Assembly: GCA_017993345.1 (NCBI GenBank)
Contig: JAGOMW010000001.1
Location: forward strand, 1 to 33,411
DNA from: Candidatus Altimarinota bacterium
GTDB taxonomy: Bacteria; Patescibacteriota; Gracilibacteria; BD1-5; UBA2023
Length of the DNA stretch: 33,411 bases
Reading direction: 5' to 3'
Position numbers and translations under genes: made by a program
Notes under the pieces: generated by a model
Told to the model about the DNA's origin: nothing
The model's input: only the letters and a program-made list of their open reading frames with translations
The model's database searches: none
Part shown: positions 8,430 to 20,513 of the stretch, piece by piece
Layout: each line of letters begins with the position of its first letter
Position numbering within the stretch: position 1 is the first letter of the stretch

Positions 8430-11400
8430 TTATAAGCCAGTTTGAGAACTAGTCCCTGAGAGTGTATTTCCAGATCATTGTATAAAAGAATTCTTAAGAT
8501 CGGACGGGGGTACAAATTTTGCTGGAGCAGGAAGTATAAATCCATCTGGAAGATCCGTAATTTCAAATAGTGCAAACCAACTTTGTCCAAGATATCGTGC
8601 TAAAACTGATTTTTGCTTTTCCAAATCATTTCACTGATCCAAGATTTCTTTTTTTATGTTTGCAAGTATAGGATATTCTGTATCAGCACCTTCATTAATT
8701 CGTTTAAGAATATAATTCTGACATTGTGCTAGTTTTTGATTTCTTGATATCTGCTTTCAATCTCTATACGTTTCATAATTTGTTCCGGCAATATCTACAA
8801 ATTCATCATTTGTAAGAAGTTTTCATCTTCTTCTCTCTTCAATAGCAAATTGAAGACAGAAGTTATCAGTAGATACAAGTTTTAGGTTTTTAGCCGTCAT
8901 GGTCGTAAGAAGCTTCTCGAATCGTGTAATTAAAGCGCGTCGAGGATCTTGATCGATAGTAGCAGCATTTAAATCTACTAAGAGATATTTGAGTCAGATT
9001 TTTTGCATGCGCTGTACTGTCACCTCAGGGGATGGATCGTAGAAATAATTTCAGAAAGCAAAAACAAGGCTATCATCAAAATATCGTGTTGAATTTTTAT
9101 TAATCAAGTAAGTCATAAAAGTACCGATACGATAAATACCTCAAAGATTCTCTGTTTCTCTGCTTGGATAGAGAATATGGGAGTTCATATACTTTCCAAG
9201 AATCCTTAAGTCAGAAGAAATAGTAGCATTTCCTGAATTTTGATTCTGTAAAATAAATGCATGAAGCTGATCGAGTGGAACACTTTGAATTTTTCCAGAG
9301 GTAAGCAAATTGCTGATGTCAGGAGAAACGAGTTTTTCTTGAAAGTTCTTAAAAATATCTTCCGGATTCTTTATATTCATTGTTGCAATCGGAACAAGAT
9401 AATCACTTCTGTTTGCAAAAATAGATTCATCTTGGGAAAGAATATTGTATTTATATTCATTAAAACCAGCACTCGCATAAGTACGCTGCATATAAACACT
9501 CATTTTCTTGATATCTCCTCACACGTCCATATCTCTTCTATCGACAAAAACATCGTCCATTCATGCCTTTGGTACATATTTTCAAACTACACCGAGATAT
9601 GTATCTGAATAACCTCAACGGAGATTATTCCAAGCATGAGGAAATGCCGATCGTACAAAATACATTCCAATAACAAAGAAGAGGAGAAGCGAAAGAGTAA
9701 AAAAGATGGTAATTTTATTTTCATCTTTTTCATCCTCATCATCATATAAGACAAAACGAGATGCTGCAAACCCAATAATAAGAAAACATCAAAAATAAAA
9801 TACTATTCCGTACCAAACAATTCCAAAAGCTGAAAGCCAGAAAAGAAAACCATATAATCCCATAAACATCATGATATCTCTGAATTTTGTATTCAACTCA
9901 CTTTCTTTTCTTATATATGCAAAATGGCTTGATATAATAATAAGGAAGTTTATTGCAAGAAGGATTACATAACCGAGAGGAAGTGTAATCTTTGAGAAAA
10001 GACTCGTAAATTTTCATCCTAAATCACTCAAAAATACAGAATCAAGAAATGGAAAGAAGCAATATACAATATTTATAATCATTAATCCAAGAATCAGTAT
10101 CCTATAGATACCATACGAACTTCTCATAAATAAGAGTAATCCTGGAACGAGTGCAAGAAAAAGATAGGTTATATCAGTGAATTCTCAAGATTGATTTTTC
10201 TGAAAGGTGAGATTCACTGGAAGTTTCATATAGTTATTAAGTCATTTTTCCTGACCAAAATAACGAGAAAAATCCTCATTTTGAGACTGTCCATCGGAAG
10301 TAATAGATGCATCTAACGAAGCATTGGTACGAGCATCGTATTCAGATTGTGAATATATTTTTGTATAATCAAATACTGTTGGTCAACGAGAACCACTCAA
10401 CATGGTATCAATTGTAATAGTGGGGTATGCCTCTGATATATTTTTAATAAGCCATGGAATCAACGAGCCTATAACACCGACTGTGAAGACAAGAAGAGAA
10501 ATAATCCAATATTTAAAATCTTGCATACTTCTTCTCTTAATCCATACGAAAAGGAAAGAAGAAAGGGAAAGGAAAAAGAGTCAGAGAGAAATTTGTGTAA
10601 TTAGGAGATGGTTATCCATAGGCATCCAGATAAATATCTTCTTCCAAAGATCAAACTGAGTGAATATAGCAAGAAATCCAAAGAAAAATCCAAAGTAACC
10701 ACCAATTCATAAAAATCGATATGAAATAAGTCAGATTGATCACAAAATCAACATCAATGAAGTTACTTTTACTGAGAATGTAAAGCCAATTATCAGAGCA
10801 GAAAGTGCAAGAATAGAAAGATTTTTACGGTCAAATTTCTGAGCATTCCAAACTGAAAAAAGAAGCATAAATCCACTTATTGCAAAAAAGAGATACGCAG
10901 GATCTAGTTTCATATCTTTCGCCTGTTGAAATACCGTCATCGGCATTGCATAATAAATGGCTGCGAAAAGAATTGGCAGAGACAAAAGGGATTTTTTTCC
11001 AGATTCAGCAAGTGTGTAAGAAAGTGTTGATATAATAGCAATTACAGCCAGTATTCATCAAAGTTGATTAATATAAAATGCCTGTGCTGCATTAAAATTA
11101 AAGAAGAAACCAGTTCCAGTAATAAGTTGCCAAGAATACATACCAGAACCCTTCATAAGTTCTCCCGAGATTGCCATTATCTTTGGGAAATTCATATACA
11201 CCCCAAGATCATCCCATCCAATTGGCATGGGTCGAATAATACTTATAAGGGCTACGCCAAGGAGAAAAGTAAGAAAAAAATACCCAAACTCAATGGAAAG
11301 GAGTTTCATATTGAATTTTTCTATGAAACCACCCTCAAGGTTATGATTATCCAGCAGGATCTTTCGGGTAGTTATATCTCTATAAGTCTCTTTATGTCAT

Positions 11401-11981
11401 TTAAAACCTATGGTGAGCAGAAGAATAATAAGCACCGCTAGACCAGTGAAGTTATACATACCTATACTCCCCAAAACCAAAAGTCCTACAGTAAACAATA
11501 AAAATCCTATAGTTACCTCAACAGGAACTCGTATACGTATATCTACATCTCTCCAATGAGGAATAGCAATGGAGATAATTGAAAATCCGGAGCTTCTTGT
11601 CAAAAAAACAAGAAAGAGAGGATATATTAAGAGGGAGAGTATATGGAAAAAGAGGACCAATCAAGACGGTTTTACCTCAAATCCAGCTACTGATCGGCTT
11701 ACTTCTGGGAAATTACTATAGAGGAGAGAAAGAATAAATATATGAAATACAGTAATTCCTAAAATAGTAAAAAACCCAAATCTTAACTTCTTTGTCGGAA
11801 AGACGAAAATAGTAAGAATTTTATAAGTGATATAAATAAATCCGATAATCAAAAAATAAGAAAGATATCAAACAGCTGTTTCTATATGATTGATTCGACT
11901 ATAAAAATCAGAATAGTAAATCATAATAATTGTTATTGCCCAGAGAATCATTCAAATTCCGGAAAATATAAGTGAGAACAT
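8430..11981 (-). CDS. Giant polytopic membrane protein, GT-C glycosyltransferase-like
   Basis: A 1183-residue protein from ATG 11981 (MFSLIFSGIGMILWAITIIM), continuous only with many UGA codons read as Gly. About two thirds is a series of roughly fifteen or more hydrophobic helices. The loop RPMPIGWDDLGVYMN, just after a membrane helix, resembles the acidic first extracytoplasmic loop of GT-C enzymes (PMT/ArnT/GT39 type). A polar region around SLDASITSDGQSQNEDF sits between helices, and the last ~390 residues are soluble (KYLLVDLNAATIDQDPRRAL, then a low-complexity tail SGNTLSGTSSQTGL). Likely role: transfer of a lipid-linked sugar outside the membrane during surface glycan assembly. This is inferred from topology and the adjacent flippase. 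No exact family is recognised. Confidence 0.6.
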
Positions 11982-12011
11982 GGAAAAATGGTTAAAAATA
12001 GAAGAAAAAAA

Positions 12012-13565
12012 TTATTTCTTTTTACGTACCTCTTGAATAATAGAAAGAAATTCTTTTCACTTTTTAAAATTCAATATCAGAAATATAGCGATACTTATAG
12101 AAAAAACAAATAGAATCTCAGAAAGTGCTTTCATTTTTCCAGAAAATCCAAAAATAGCAGGAGAATGTGAATTATAAAAAATGAAATAAATACCTATAAG
12201 TAGAAATATGGCAAAAGCATTTTTCAATAAAAAACTCCAATCAATCTTTCCAACATATTCTCATACAACTTTATAACTGAGATACCACATAAGCGTCCAG
12301 GATATACCTACAGAAAAAGATGCAGCACTGGATGCAGTTGGAAACGGTATGATCTGAAACTTAAATGCAAGAATCATAGATGTCATGACAATGATATTTA
12401 AAAATAAGGTCTTTATAAAAATACCAATTCTCTGCCGAACCATACCCATTCAGGCCATTATCTGAAAATTTATCTGAATAAGGACATTAAGAACGAGAAA
12501 TGGGGCAATAAAATAAAGCGCATATCCTGACGGAGCATATTGAGGACCATACAAAAAGACAGCAAGAGTGACTCATAACATACAAAAAAGACCACTTGCC
12601 CAAAGAATCATGACGGACATAGTTGATGAAAAAAGAGTGTGGATCGTTCTAATTTTTTCTATTTCTCATCGAGATCAAATTTCAGAGATCACTGGAAAGA
12701 GAAATCCAATAATGGGTCCAAGAAAAATAAATGGAATCCCCACAAGAGAAAGGTACATAGCATAAATACCGCCTTCTGTAGCGGTGGTGAGTCACTGCAA
12801 TATCTGTTGATCAAGCTGATGAAGAAGTGTTCCGATATTTGCCGTTAAAAATGTTCCGAGAGAGTACTTAATAAATGTGAGCTTAAGTACAGGATCAACT
12901 CGCATTTTTACACCCTGAAAATAAATCACATAATAATACTTGTAGGAAAGGAAAAAGGAAAAAGCCACAGCAAGAAATATAGCAAGAATCCATATCCATG
13001 CGTAACTGAGTAGATTTCCAAGTCAAATAAATGACAAGCCTCCTATACCGATAGCCGTCATAAACATACGAAAAAAATCAAGTCCTTTTTGTAATTTTGT
13101 ATTTTGGGACACACTAAAAAGAATGGTCCCTATCTGCATCAAATTTCAACCAAGGAAGTAAAGGGACATAACTTGAATCACCTCTTTTGCAAGAGGACTT
13201 TTAAAATGCCAAACGGAAAGGAAATCAGCCAAATAGAAGAGGAAAATAGTAAGAATAATACTAGTAAATATCTGTACTACAAAAGCGAATACGAGTAAAT
13301 ACTTACACCGAGCATAGTCTTTGAGGACAATATATTTTGGAAGAAAATAATTCAAGCTCTCTGTAATACCAAAATCATTATATGCCTGCAATAATCAGAG
13401 TAAACCAATAATACCATATAGAATACCAATCTCTTCAACGGAAAGGTCTCCTGTGAGAATAATACGTATAAAATAACCAATTGGAGCTACCAGGAAGGTA
13501 AAGAAAAAAATCCAAGAACCTTTTTTCACAAATTTTTCAGAGAGAGTTTCATTTTGATTTAACAT
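12012..13565 (-). CDS. Polysaccharide flippase (Wzx/MurJ superfamily)
   Basis: A 517-residue integral membrane protein from ATG 13565 (MLNQNETLSEKFVKKGSWIFFF). It has about a dozen to fourteen hydrophobic segments and the N-terminal block typical of lipid-linked oligosaccharide exporters: FLVAPIGYFIRIILTGDLSVEEIGILYGIIGLLGLLQAYNDFG followed by ITESLNYFLPKYIV. It would flip undecaprenyl-linked sugars across the membrane. The Wzx-like N-terminus argues for a surface polysaccharide substrate, but a lipid II role (MurJ) is not excluded since no other flippase is in view. It sits 11 bases after ftsE and 30 before the GT-C-like gene, so co-transcription is likely. The C-terminus is a short lysine-rich tail (VRKKK). 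Confidence 0.8.
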
Positions 13566-13576
13566 ACAATAAGTAT

Positions 13577-14254
13577 CTATACATTATAGGTTCAGGCTTG
13601 GATATCAGAAAAAACACCACCATTTGCGAAAGTAATCACCCGTTTTTTCATAGAATTTACCAAACGATCATCGTGTGTTGATATAACGATCGTCTTCCCC
13701 TGTTGATGAAGTTTTTCTAGGAGAGAAATAATTTCTTCAGCATTTTTTGGATCAAGATTTCCTGTTGGCTCATCACCAATAATAATATCAGGATTATGAA
13801 TCAGGGCTCGAGCAATCGCAGTTCGCTGAAGTTCACCACCAGAAAGTGATTCTATGAATTTATCTTTTTTTGTAAGAAGTCATACCTGTGCTAAAACCTC
13901 TGGAACTCGTTTGAGGATAGTGGAGTTATCATATCAACATACTTCCATAGCAAATGCTACATTTTCACGAACTGTTTTAAGAGGAAGGAGCTTGAAGTCT
14001 TGAAAAATAACTCCAATATTCCTCCTATAAGAAAGTAAATCCTGAGAGTGGAGTTTGTAAATATCACGATCCTGTGAATCAAGTATCTTTCCACTTTTTG
14101 GAGGAAATGCACCAATCATTCCTCGGATGAAACTTGTTTTTCCACTTCCAGAAGATCCTATAATAAAAACAAAATCTCAACGTTCAAGGGAGACATCGAT
14201 ATTTTTTAGAATCGTTCGTTCACCATATGCGAGACTTACTTTAGAAAATTTCAT
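13577..14254 (-). CDS. ftsE: Cell division ATP-binding protein FtsE
   Basis: ABC ATPase that, with membrane partner FtsX, controls peptidoglycan hydrolysis at the division site. The 225-residue protein from ATG 14254 ([18 protein letters not shown]) has Walker A GSSGSGKT at residues 33-40, the FtsE-typical Q-loop [22 protein letters not shown], signature [15 protein letters not shown], Walker [13 protein letters not shown] and switch His in STHDD. Four UGA codons are read as Gly (ERGDF, VCGYD, QVGLL and QAGTY), and the frame ends at TAG 13577. Length fits FtsE (about 220-230). No ftsX is next to it; the next gene is a flippase. It lies in an envelope operon, 128 bases after the PBP gene. Confidence 0.93.
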
Positions 14255-14382
14255 AATTCAAATAGGATAAGGAGATGATACTTACTGAATAAAGTAATAA
14301 TTCTATAGTATAAATAGAACTATTTTCAAGGTGAGAAAATTTTAATGAATCGTAGATCTTATAGTTACACTAAAAAAATGAT

Positions 14383-17300
14383 CTATCTTGGAAGTATATT
14401 TAGAGTAATATTTTTCTTTGTTACTTGTATATTTGCATCTGTTACCTGAATAGTAATATTATGCGAACCAACTGAAAGACCAGTTGAATTTATTGGAAAA
14501 ACAAATATATCACCATTTTTGGTACTTTGAACCACATTTCCATCAATTAATATAGTTATTTCACGCTCAAGGGTAGAAATAACGGTACTAAACCTCAAAT
14601 TAAAGGCATCACCATTATAGAGATTGATTTGCCCATCATTGCCCTTTGGATTAATCATGGTTATTGATGGTGGAATTTTTGAGGTTGCTTCACTTATTGA
14701 GGTAGAAGAATCGCCTCCAATAAGGATAGATTTTGACTCTGTATAACGAAAACCATAAATATCAACTACCTCTACATGGATAATATCTTCTCATTGTGGA
14801 AGATTCGTAGCTATACGTTCAGATCCCTCTTTTTTTCCACCACTTCCATACACATTCTCAAGTAAAATCTTATCATCATATTTTATAGATATCTTAGCAA
14901 TAGCTCTATCCCCTTTCCAAGAAGCAACAATAATTTTCTTTCCTGATGTATCAGTATTTGCGTTCACTCAAGCAAGTGCTATAGAAATATCGAGTACTCA
15001 AGCTACACCTGGACGTTCACATGGAAGTTCAGAGGAAAGCATATCTCATGATCCACTGAAAGAACTTCCGATACTCGCAAAAAATCCAGTTGTCCAAGCA
15101 GGATCATAACCATCAATAACTGGTTTTGTTGTTGGAATAAGTATATGTCCAATGGAATCTTGTGGCGTGTTTTCAGAAACTGGACCATTACAAAGTGTAT
15201 CTATTTCCTGATCTTTATATCCTCAATCAGCATCAGTTAACTTCACTGCCATGATAGTAGATATTTTTTGTGAGTCTGGTGTAGAATCCGTAGCAAGTTT
15301 CCCACTTGTTTTCGATATGGTATATGTATAGATACCTTCTGGCTTTTTCCAATCTTCCTTTGGAAGATTTTTATGAGCAAATTCCATAAATGGCTTCCAG
15401 ATTCCAGCAGCACAATTGAGTCCATCACAGCTTCATTTTGTAGCAGAACCATCAACATTTCCAGCCCACACAAGACTCGTAATCTGTGGAGAATATCCGA
15501 CCGTCCAGAGATCTCCAGGAAGGATGGTGTCGGTTCATTTTTTGGCTGGTTTATTCGAAGTACCAGTCTTAGCAGCAATCACCCGCCCTCAAACAGTCAG
15601 GGCATTTCTCCAGAATCCATCTGGACGATTCTCTGGATTTGAGAGTATCTGTGTAAGAATATATGATGCAGCTGGTGAAAAAACAACATTATCCTTTGTT
15701 TCTTTGTGTTCTTCGAGTATATTCCCATCAGAATCCTCTATTTTATCGATTGCGTAGATATCCCTCTTCACTCCTAGGTTCGCAAATACACTATATGCCT
15801 GCATGAGTTCAATCGGTTTTAATTCTGCGGTTCATATTGACATAGTTGCAGAATATGGAACATTATGTTTATAATTGATGCCCAGTGTGTTTGCAAAAGT
15901 AACAATAGACTCCTCTCATCATGCAAGAAAAAACATTTTTACAGCAGTAATATTCCGAGAATATGCAAGTGCATTTTTCACCATCATAATTCCCTTAAAC
16001 TTATTATCATAGTTATTTGGTGCCCATTTTCCAAAAGTTGTTTTTATATCAGCAATAGGTGTCTCTGGACCGATGGGATTTTTTGATATTGCAAGTGCGT
16101 ACTCAATCGGCTTAAAAGAGGATCCGGGCTGTCTTTTTGCAAGGATCATATTATTATTTCCACCATGCTCAGAATCAAAGTAATCAGGTCAACCAACCAT
16201 AACCAAAAGCTTTCCAGTCTTATTATCCATACTCACGAGTGCTGCGCTCGTTGCACCATACTGGGCTTTATTTATAGCAACTTGTTTTCTTACTAATTCC
16301 TCACCCTTTTCTTGAAGCGAAGGATCGAGTGTGGTATATATTTTTAATCCCTGAGTAATATCGATATCTTTTCCATATTTCGTTTCTAGATACTCTTTTA
16401 TATACATTACAAAATATGGATATTTTATATTTTCTGTATATTTATTGAACTCAAATTCTAACCCATCATAAACTACTTTTTTAAAAGTTGGTCCATCAAT
16501 TTTTCACTCAGTAAACATGCGTCCAGCCACAAAATCTTTTCGACCAATCGTATATTCTACTGCATATGAATCAGTTCATCCAGATCCTGTAAAATCCTTC
16601 TTTATGAGTATATCACCAAAAAAGTTTAGCAAATTATCGTAATCAGTTTGGATACAGCCATCACTTTCCGGAGCAAAAGTACGATCTCTTACATATTCTT
16701 TCTTTACACCACAAATCTTTACTCACGATGTATCACCATGAATGGTTATTCAGCTGAGATAATTCTTAAGCTCATTATAAAGTGGGGCATATTCTTTCCT
16801 ATTTTCAGGCGTATCAATGGATATTTTTGATAGAGAATCAGAAACAGGATAAAGAGAAACAAATCACATAAGACGATCCCTATGTGAATAAGGAGAATAG
16901 TACGTTGGACCCTTTGGAAGCGATCAAAGAATCGATGCACCAAGTGGACCAACATCCTTTGCTGATTTTCAGAAATACGTTTTTGAAGCCTCTTCTATAC
17001 CATTTGCATTATATCAAAAAGAGATGGTATTAAGATACATTTCTAAAATCTTCTCTTTTGAATAGGTTTTATTGAGCCTATACGATAAGTAAGCCTCTTG
17101 AAATTTACGCTTCAAAGAACGCTCATTGGTAAGAAGAGTATTTTTTATAAGTTGTTGAGAAATCGTGGAAGTCCCCTTTATATCTGAAGTATTCCCCAGT
17201 GCATATCGTCAAAATGCACGTAGAATACCCATAAGATCAATTCATGGATTTTCATAAAATGTCTTATCCTCAGTGCTTATTATCGCATCCCTTATTGAAG

Positions 17301-17637
17301 GAGAAATATTATCATAATCTATATATGTTCGTTTCCCATCATTAAAAAGTGTATAGATAGGATTTTTATCTTTATCATAGATGATAGTACTCTCACGAAA
17401 ATAATCACCCCGTTCAAGTGATTCTATATCTGGAACACCACGAAGAAATAAGGCCCAAAGGAGCATTATCATAAAACTTCATAGAAGGATAAGAACTCAT
17501 AGAACCTTCCAGAAGCTTATTTTATGAAATATATTTTTCAGAAAGTCTATAATGTTCGATAAAAAATGAACACCTGAATGAAGTGTCTTCTTTTTACGAA
17601 AAGCAACTGATTTCTTTTTAAATTCTCGGTATTGCAT
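14383..17637 (-). CDS. Class A penicillin-binding protein with C-terminal Ig-like domains
   Basis: Bifunctional peptidoglycan polymerase of 1084 residues. After a basic cytosolic start (MQYREFKKKSVAFRKKK) comes one membrane helix (about 44-66). The GT51 transglycosylase domain has STEDKTFYENPGID (catalytic Glu near 123) and KGTSTISQQLIKNTLL. The transpeptidase domain has SxxK at S506-K509 (GSSFKP), SxN at 560-562 (SRN) and KTG at 689-691 (AAKTGTS). The last ~250 residues look like two Ig-like beta domains (WKGDRAIAKISIKYDD and ITILIDGNVV), ending at TAG. Many UGA codons are read as Gly. Class A PBPs are usually 700-900 residues, so the tail is an extension. It starts 15 bases after lcp. Confidence 0.95.
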
Positions 17638-17652
17638 GTTTATAAAAAAAGA

Positions 17653-19356
17653 TTAAAAACTTTCCCATTCTCCCGGCTGTATAGTAGAATTTGATTCTGT
17701 AGAAATTGGGTTGATATTTGTATTTTTTTGGGTTGTTGTTTTTACGGGAACTTCTAGAGAAGATGGATTTACTTTTTGATTTTGAGTCGTTCCTCATGAA
17801 AGTATTTTTATAGGCTTTTTTTCTCAAGAAAGAGACTCTTTTGGAGTAAATGGCATATAATAAGGAGTTTTCACAAATGAGAAATAGTTCTTAATATCCT
17901 TTCCTATAACGATCTCGATTTTTGGCCCGGATGTACTGACATATTCATTACGATCTACGATTGTCACTGGTATTGATTTTTCAACCATTCCTAGAGCTTG
18001 TACAACTTCTGAATCAGGAGAAATACCTATATTCAAATCTGCATGCCAATAAATATTTATATGCGACTGCTCTATAGTACCTGTTGCAGTACTGATAATC
18101 TTATCAGTACTCAGCGGAAATCAGATTTTCGCAAGAGCATATCCAATTTCTGATGCTTGTTTTTTCTCTGTTGGATCAGAAACGATAACGATATTTTTTT
18201 CCATATTTCTCATGCCTGGAAAAGCGAATGTCACTCAAACAAATCGTTTTATATCGGTATAGTAACTCAGTTTATTTGCTTGTGCATTTTCAGGAATAAC
18301 TACCGAAGCACCACCAAAAAGTTCCCTACTTGGTGAATAGAGAAAACTTCCAGGCATACACTTTGTTAAAGATATGCATTCATTTGTCAGTGAAACAATG
18401 CTAATTTTATCAGATGAGACATCACGGAATGTTAATCCATATGCAGCCATATTTGCAACACTTAGATCTGTATCAAGATGTGCGATAACTGCATTATAAA
18501 GATCTCAGAGTTTGATAGGATTTGTTATATATCAAAGAGAGAAGGCCTTTTCCTTTATTGCCTTTATAATAAGCTGTTGTCGATTTGAGCGATCAAAATC
18601 ACTCGTTGAGTGCCGTGAGCGTGCATACTTAAGAGCAGTAGCTCCATTCATTTTCTGAAGTCATTTTTTTACAGAAAACACTTCCCAGCCCCAATTGTCA
18701 TCAGGATATTCTCGATCGATCAAGTCATTTGGTACATCCACGTCAATTCCTCAAAGTATATCAACAATCTGCCTAAATCCTGAAAAATCTATTACCATAT
18801 AGTGATCAATAGGTTGACCAGTAATTTCAGAAACCTTGTCAGCTAAATATTGTATTCCTACCTTATCACGTTTTCAGAGATCATAAAGGCTATTTATGCG
18901 CCCAGCACCCTTTCATCCTGGATAAGCAATATAAAGATCTCTCGGAATGGACAGAAGTGTAACGTGTTTGGTGTCTTCATTGAGCGATGCGAGCATAATT
19001 GAATCAGTGAGATCTGCACCTTCATGCCCCTTTCATCCTATACCAGTAATAAGAATATTCGTAGTGCCTTTTGCCTTCTGGGAAAAAATCTCTTCTACAA
19101 GTGGTGGCTTAAAGGATTCTGAACCATTTTGTGAATTGCTCTCAAAGGCTTTTTTTCCAGCAAAAGCTCAACCAGAAATAACCAAAACAAGAAATATTCA
19201 AAAAATAGCTCGTTTCCAAGAAGATGATTTCGTTTGATTGCATTTCTGTTTTTCTATTTCTATACCAGAAATTCATACCGAAGAATCTTGTTCTTCTTGA
19301 GGTTTTGCAAAGATTGGAGCTTTTGTAGCTATTTTTTTAGTTTTGAATGAAGACAT
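17653..19356 (-). CDS. LytR-CpsA-Psr (LCP) family protein with LytR_C domain
   Basis: LCP enzymes move lipid-linked glycans onto peptidoglycan or proteins outside the membrane. The 567-residue protein from ATG 19356 (MSSFKTKKIATKAPIF) has a cytosolic N-terminus and one membrane helix (about 48-66). The LCP domain carries DSIMLASLNEDTKHVTLLSIPRDLYI, GRINSLYDLG, GIDVDVPNDLIDREYP, and GATALKYARSRHSTSDFDRSNRQQ with its conserved arginines. The C-terminal part (NIVIVSDPTEKKQASEIGYALAKIGF through KIEIVIGKDI) fits a LytR_C domain, then a Ser/Thr/Asn-rich tail. Many UGA codons fall on expected glycines. It heads the envelope operon with PBP, ftsE, flippase and GT-C-like genes, fitting attachment of the exported glycan to the wall. 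Confidence 0.92.
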
Positions 19357-19364
19357 ATAGGAAG

Positions 19365-19393
19365 ATTATAGAAAAAAAGGGGGTTTTTCCAAA
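19365..19393 (-). promoter_or_regulatory. Promoter of the envelope operon, probably leaderless
   Basis: TATAAT (minus strand 19370-19365) lies only 8 bases before the lcp ATG (19356), so RNA should start at or next to the ATG. A weak TTTGGA (19393-19388) is 17 bases upstream of the -10. The arrangement TATAAT-CTTCCTAT-ATG closely parallels TATAAT-CTTCAACT-ATG at groEL. Confidence 0.6.
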
Positions 19394-19497
19394 CATTATT
19401 TCACATTTTTTTCTAAAAAATTAAGAATATGTAAAAAAGTTGTGAGTTTATTCGATTTTCTTGAGAAAAGATTCTATACAAGAATAGGGGTTTTCTT

Positions 19498-19525
19498 TTG
19501 ACAATTTAAAAAAAGAGACTACATT
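19498..19525 (+). promoter_or_regulatory. Promoter of rsmH-ftsL-recR
   Basis: Consensus TTGACA (19498-19503), 16-base spacer, TACATT (19520-19525), about 32 bases before the TTG start of rsmH. The 200-base divergent region 19357-19557 otherwise holds only the opposing lcp promoter and AT-rich sequence. Confidence 0.6.
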
Positions 19526-19557
19526 TTATCTAGTTTTTCGTTTCTATTTTTCTTATT

Positions 19558-20487
19558 TTGCCATCTACTTTACACGATCCTGTTCTTCTAGAATCAGTGA
19601 TGAACATCTTCATAAAACCAGATACAAAAAAACACATTGTGGTCGATGCAACTCTTGGGCTTGGTTGACATGCGAGTGAAATGTGTAAAACTCTCAAAAA
19701 AGAAGATATTTTTATTGGTTTTGACAGGGATAGTGAGAATCTCAAGAAAGCAAGTGAATACATCGAAAGTGTACAGAAAAATATTTACCCCATTCTTATA
19801 CACTCAAGCTTTTCCCAATTAAAAGAAAGACTAATGGAAAGAAATATAAAAGAAATTGATTTTATTCTTTACGATCTTGGAGTGAGTAGTGTTCACTATG
19901 ATGACTCTATTCGTGGTTTTTCTCTCAGAAATGACGGACCTCTGGATATGCGATTTAATAGAAAAGAATGAAAAACTGCAGCAGATCTTATACATACACT
20001 CGATGTACGCGAACTATCAAAAATATTTACTCTGTACGGAGAAGAAAAAAAATCATGGTTTATTGCTCAAGCAATAGTAAAAGCACGTGAAAAGAAAAAA
20101 ATAGAAACTACTTTTGAGCTCATAGATATTATTGAGAAATCAAGCTTTGATAAAAAATCATCACTCAGGGTTTTTCAGGCAATACGAATCGCTCTTAATG
20201 AAGAATTTACACATATAGAGTCATCACTAAAACAAGCACTCGAGCTCCTAGCAGTTTGATGAAAAATAGCAGTTATCACCTTCCATTCACTGGAAGATCG
20301 TCTCGTAAAAAATATATTTACTCAATACCTCGAAGATACTATCAATGAAACTACTGGTCAAATAGAAATACCGTCACAATACCGAAAATACACAAAAAAA
20401 CCAATTATTCCAACAGATGAGGAAATACACAATAATCCGAGAAGTCGAAGTGCAAAAATGCGCATAATCGAACGGATTCGTATTTAA
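19558..20487 (+). CDS. rsmH: 16S rRNA (cytosine-1402 N4) methyltransferase RsmH
   Basis: SAM-dependent enzyme that methylates N4 of C1402 in the 16S rRNA decoding centre; classically first in the dcw division cluster. The 309-residue frame begins with TTG at 19558 (MPSTLHDPVLLESVMNIF). The family needs the HxPVLL block near its N-terminus and no ATG lies upstream before a TAG at 19531. The SAM motif is VVDATLGLGGHASEM, where the second Gly of GGH is UGA. Further blocks are FILYDLGVSSVHYDDSIRGFS, LDMRFNRKEGKTAADLI, RVFQAIRIALNEEF, AVITFHSLEDRLVKN and NPRSRSAKMRIIERI. It is followed by an FtsL-like gene, as in dcw clusters. Confidence 0.96.
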
Positions 20488-20513
20488 AAAATTTATTCCA
20501 TAATTTTCATATC

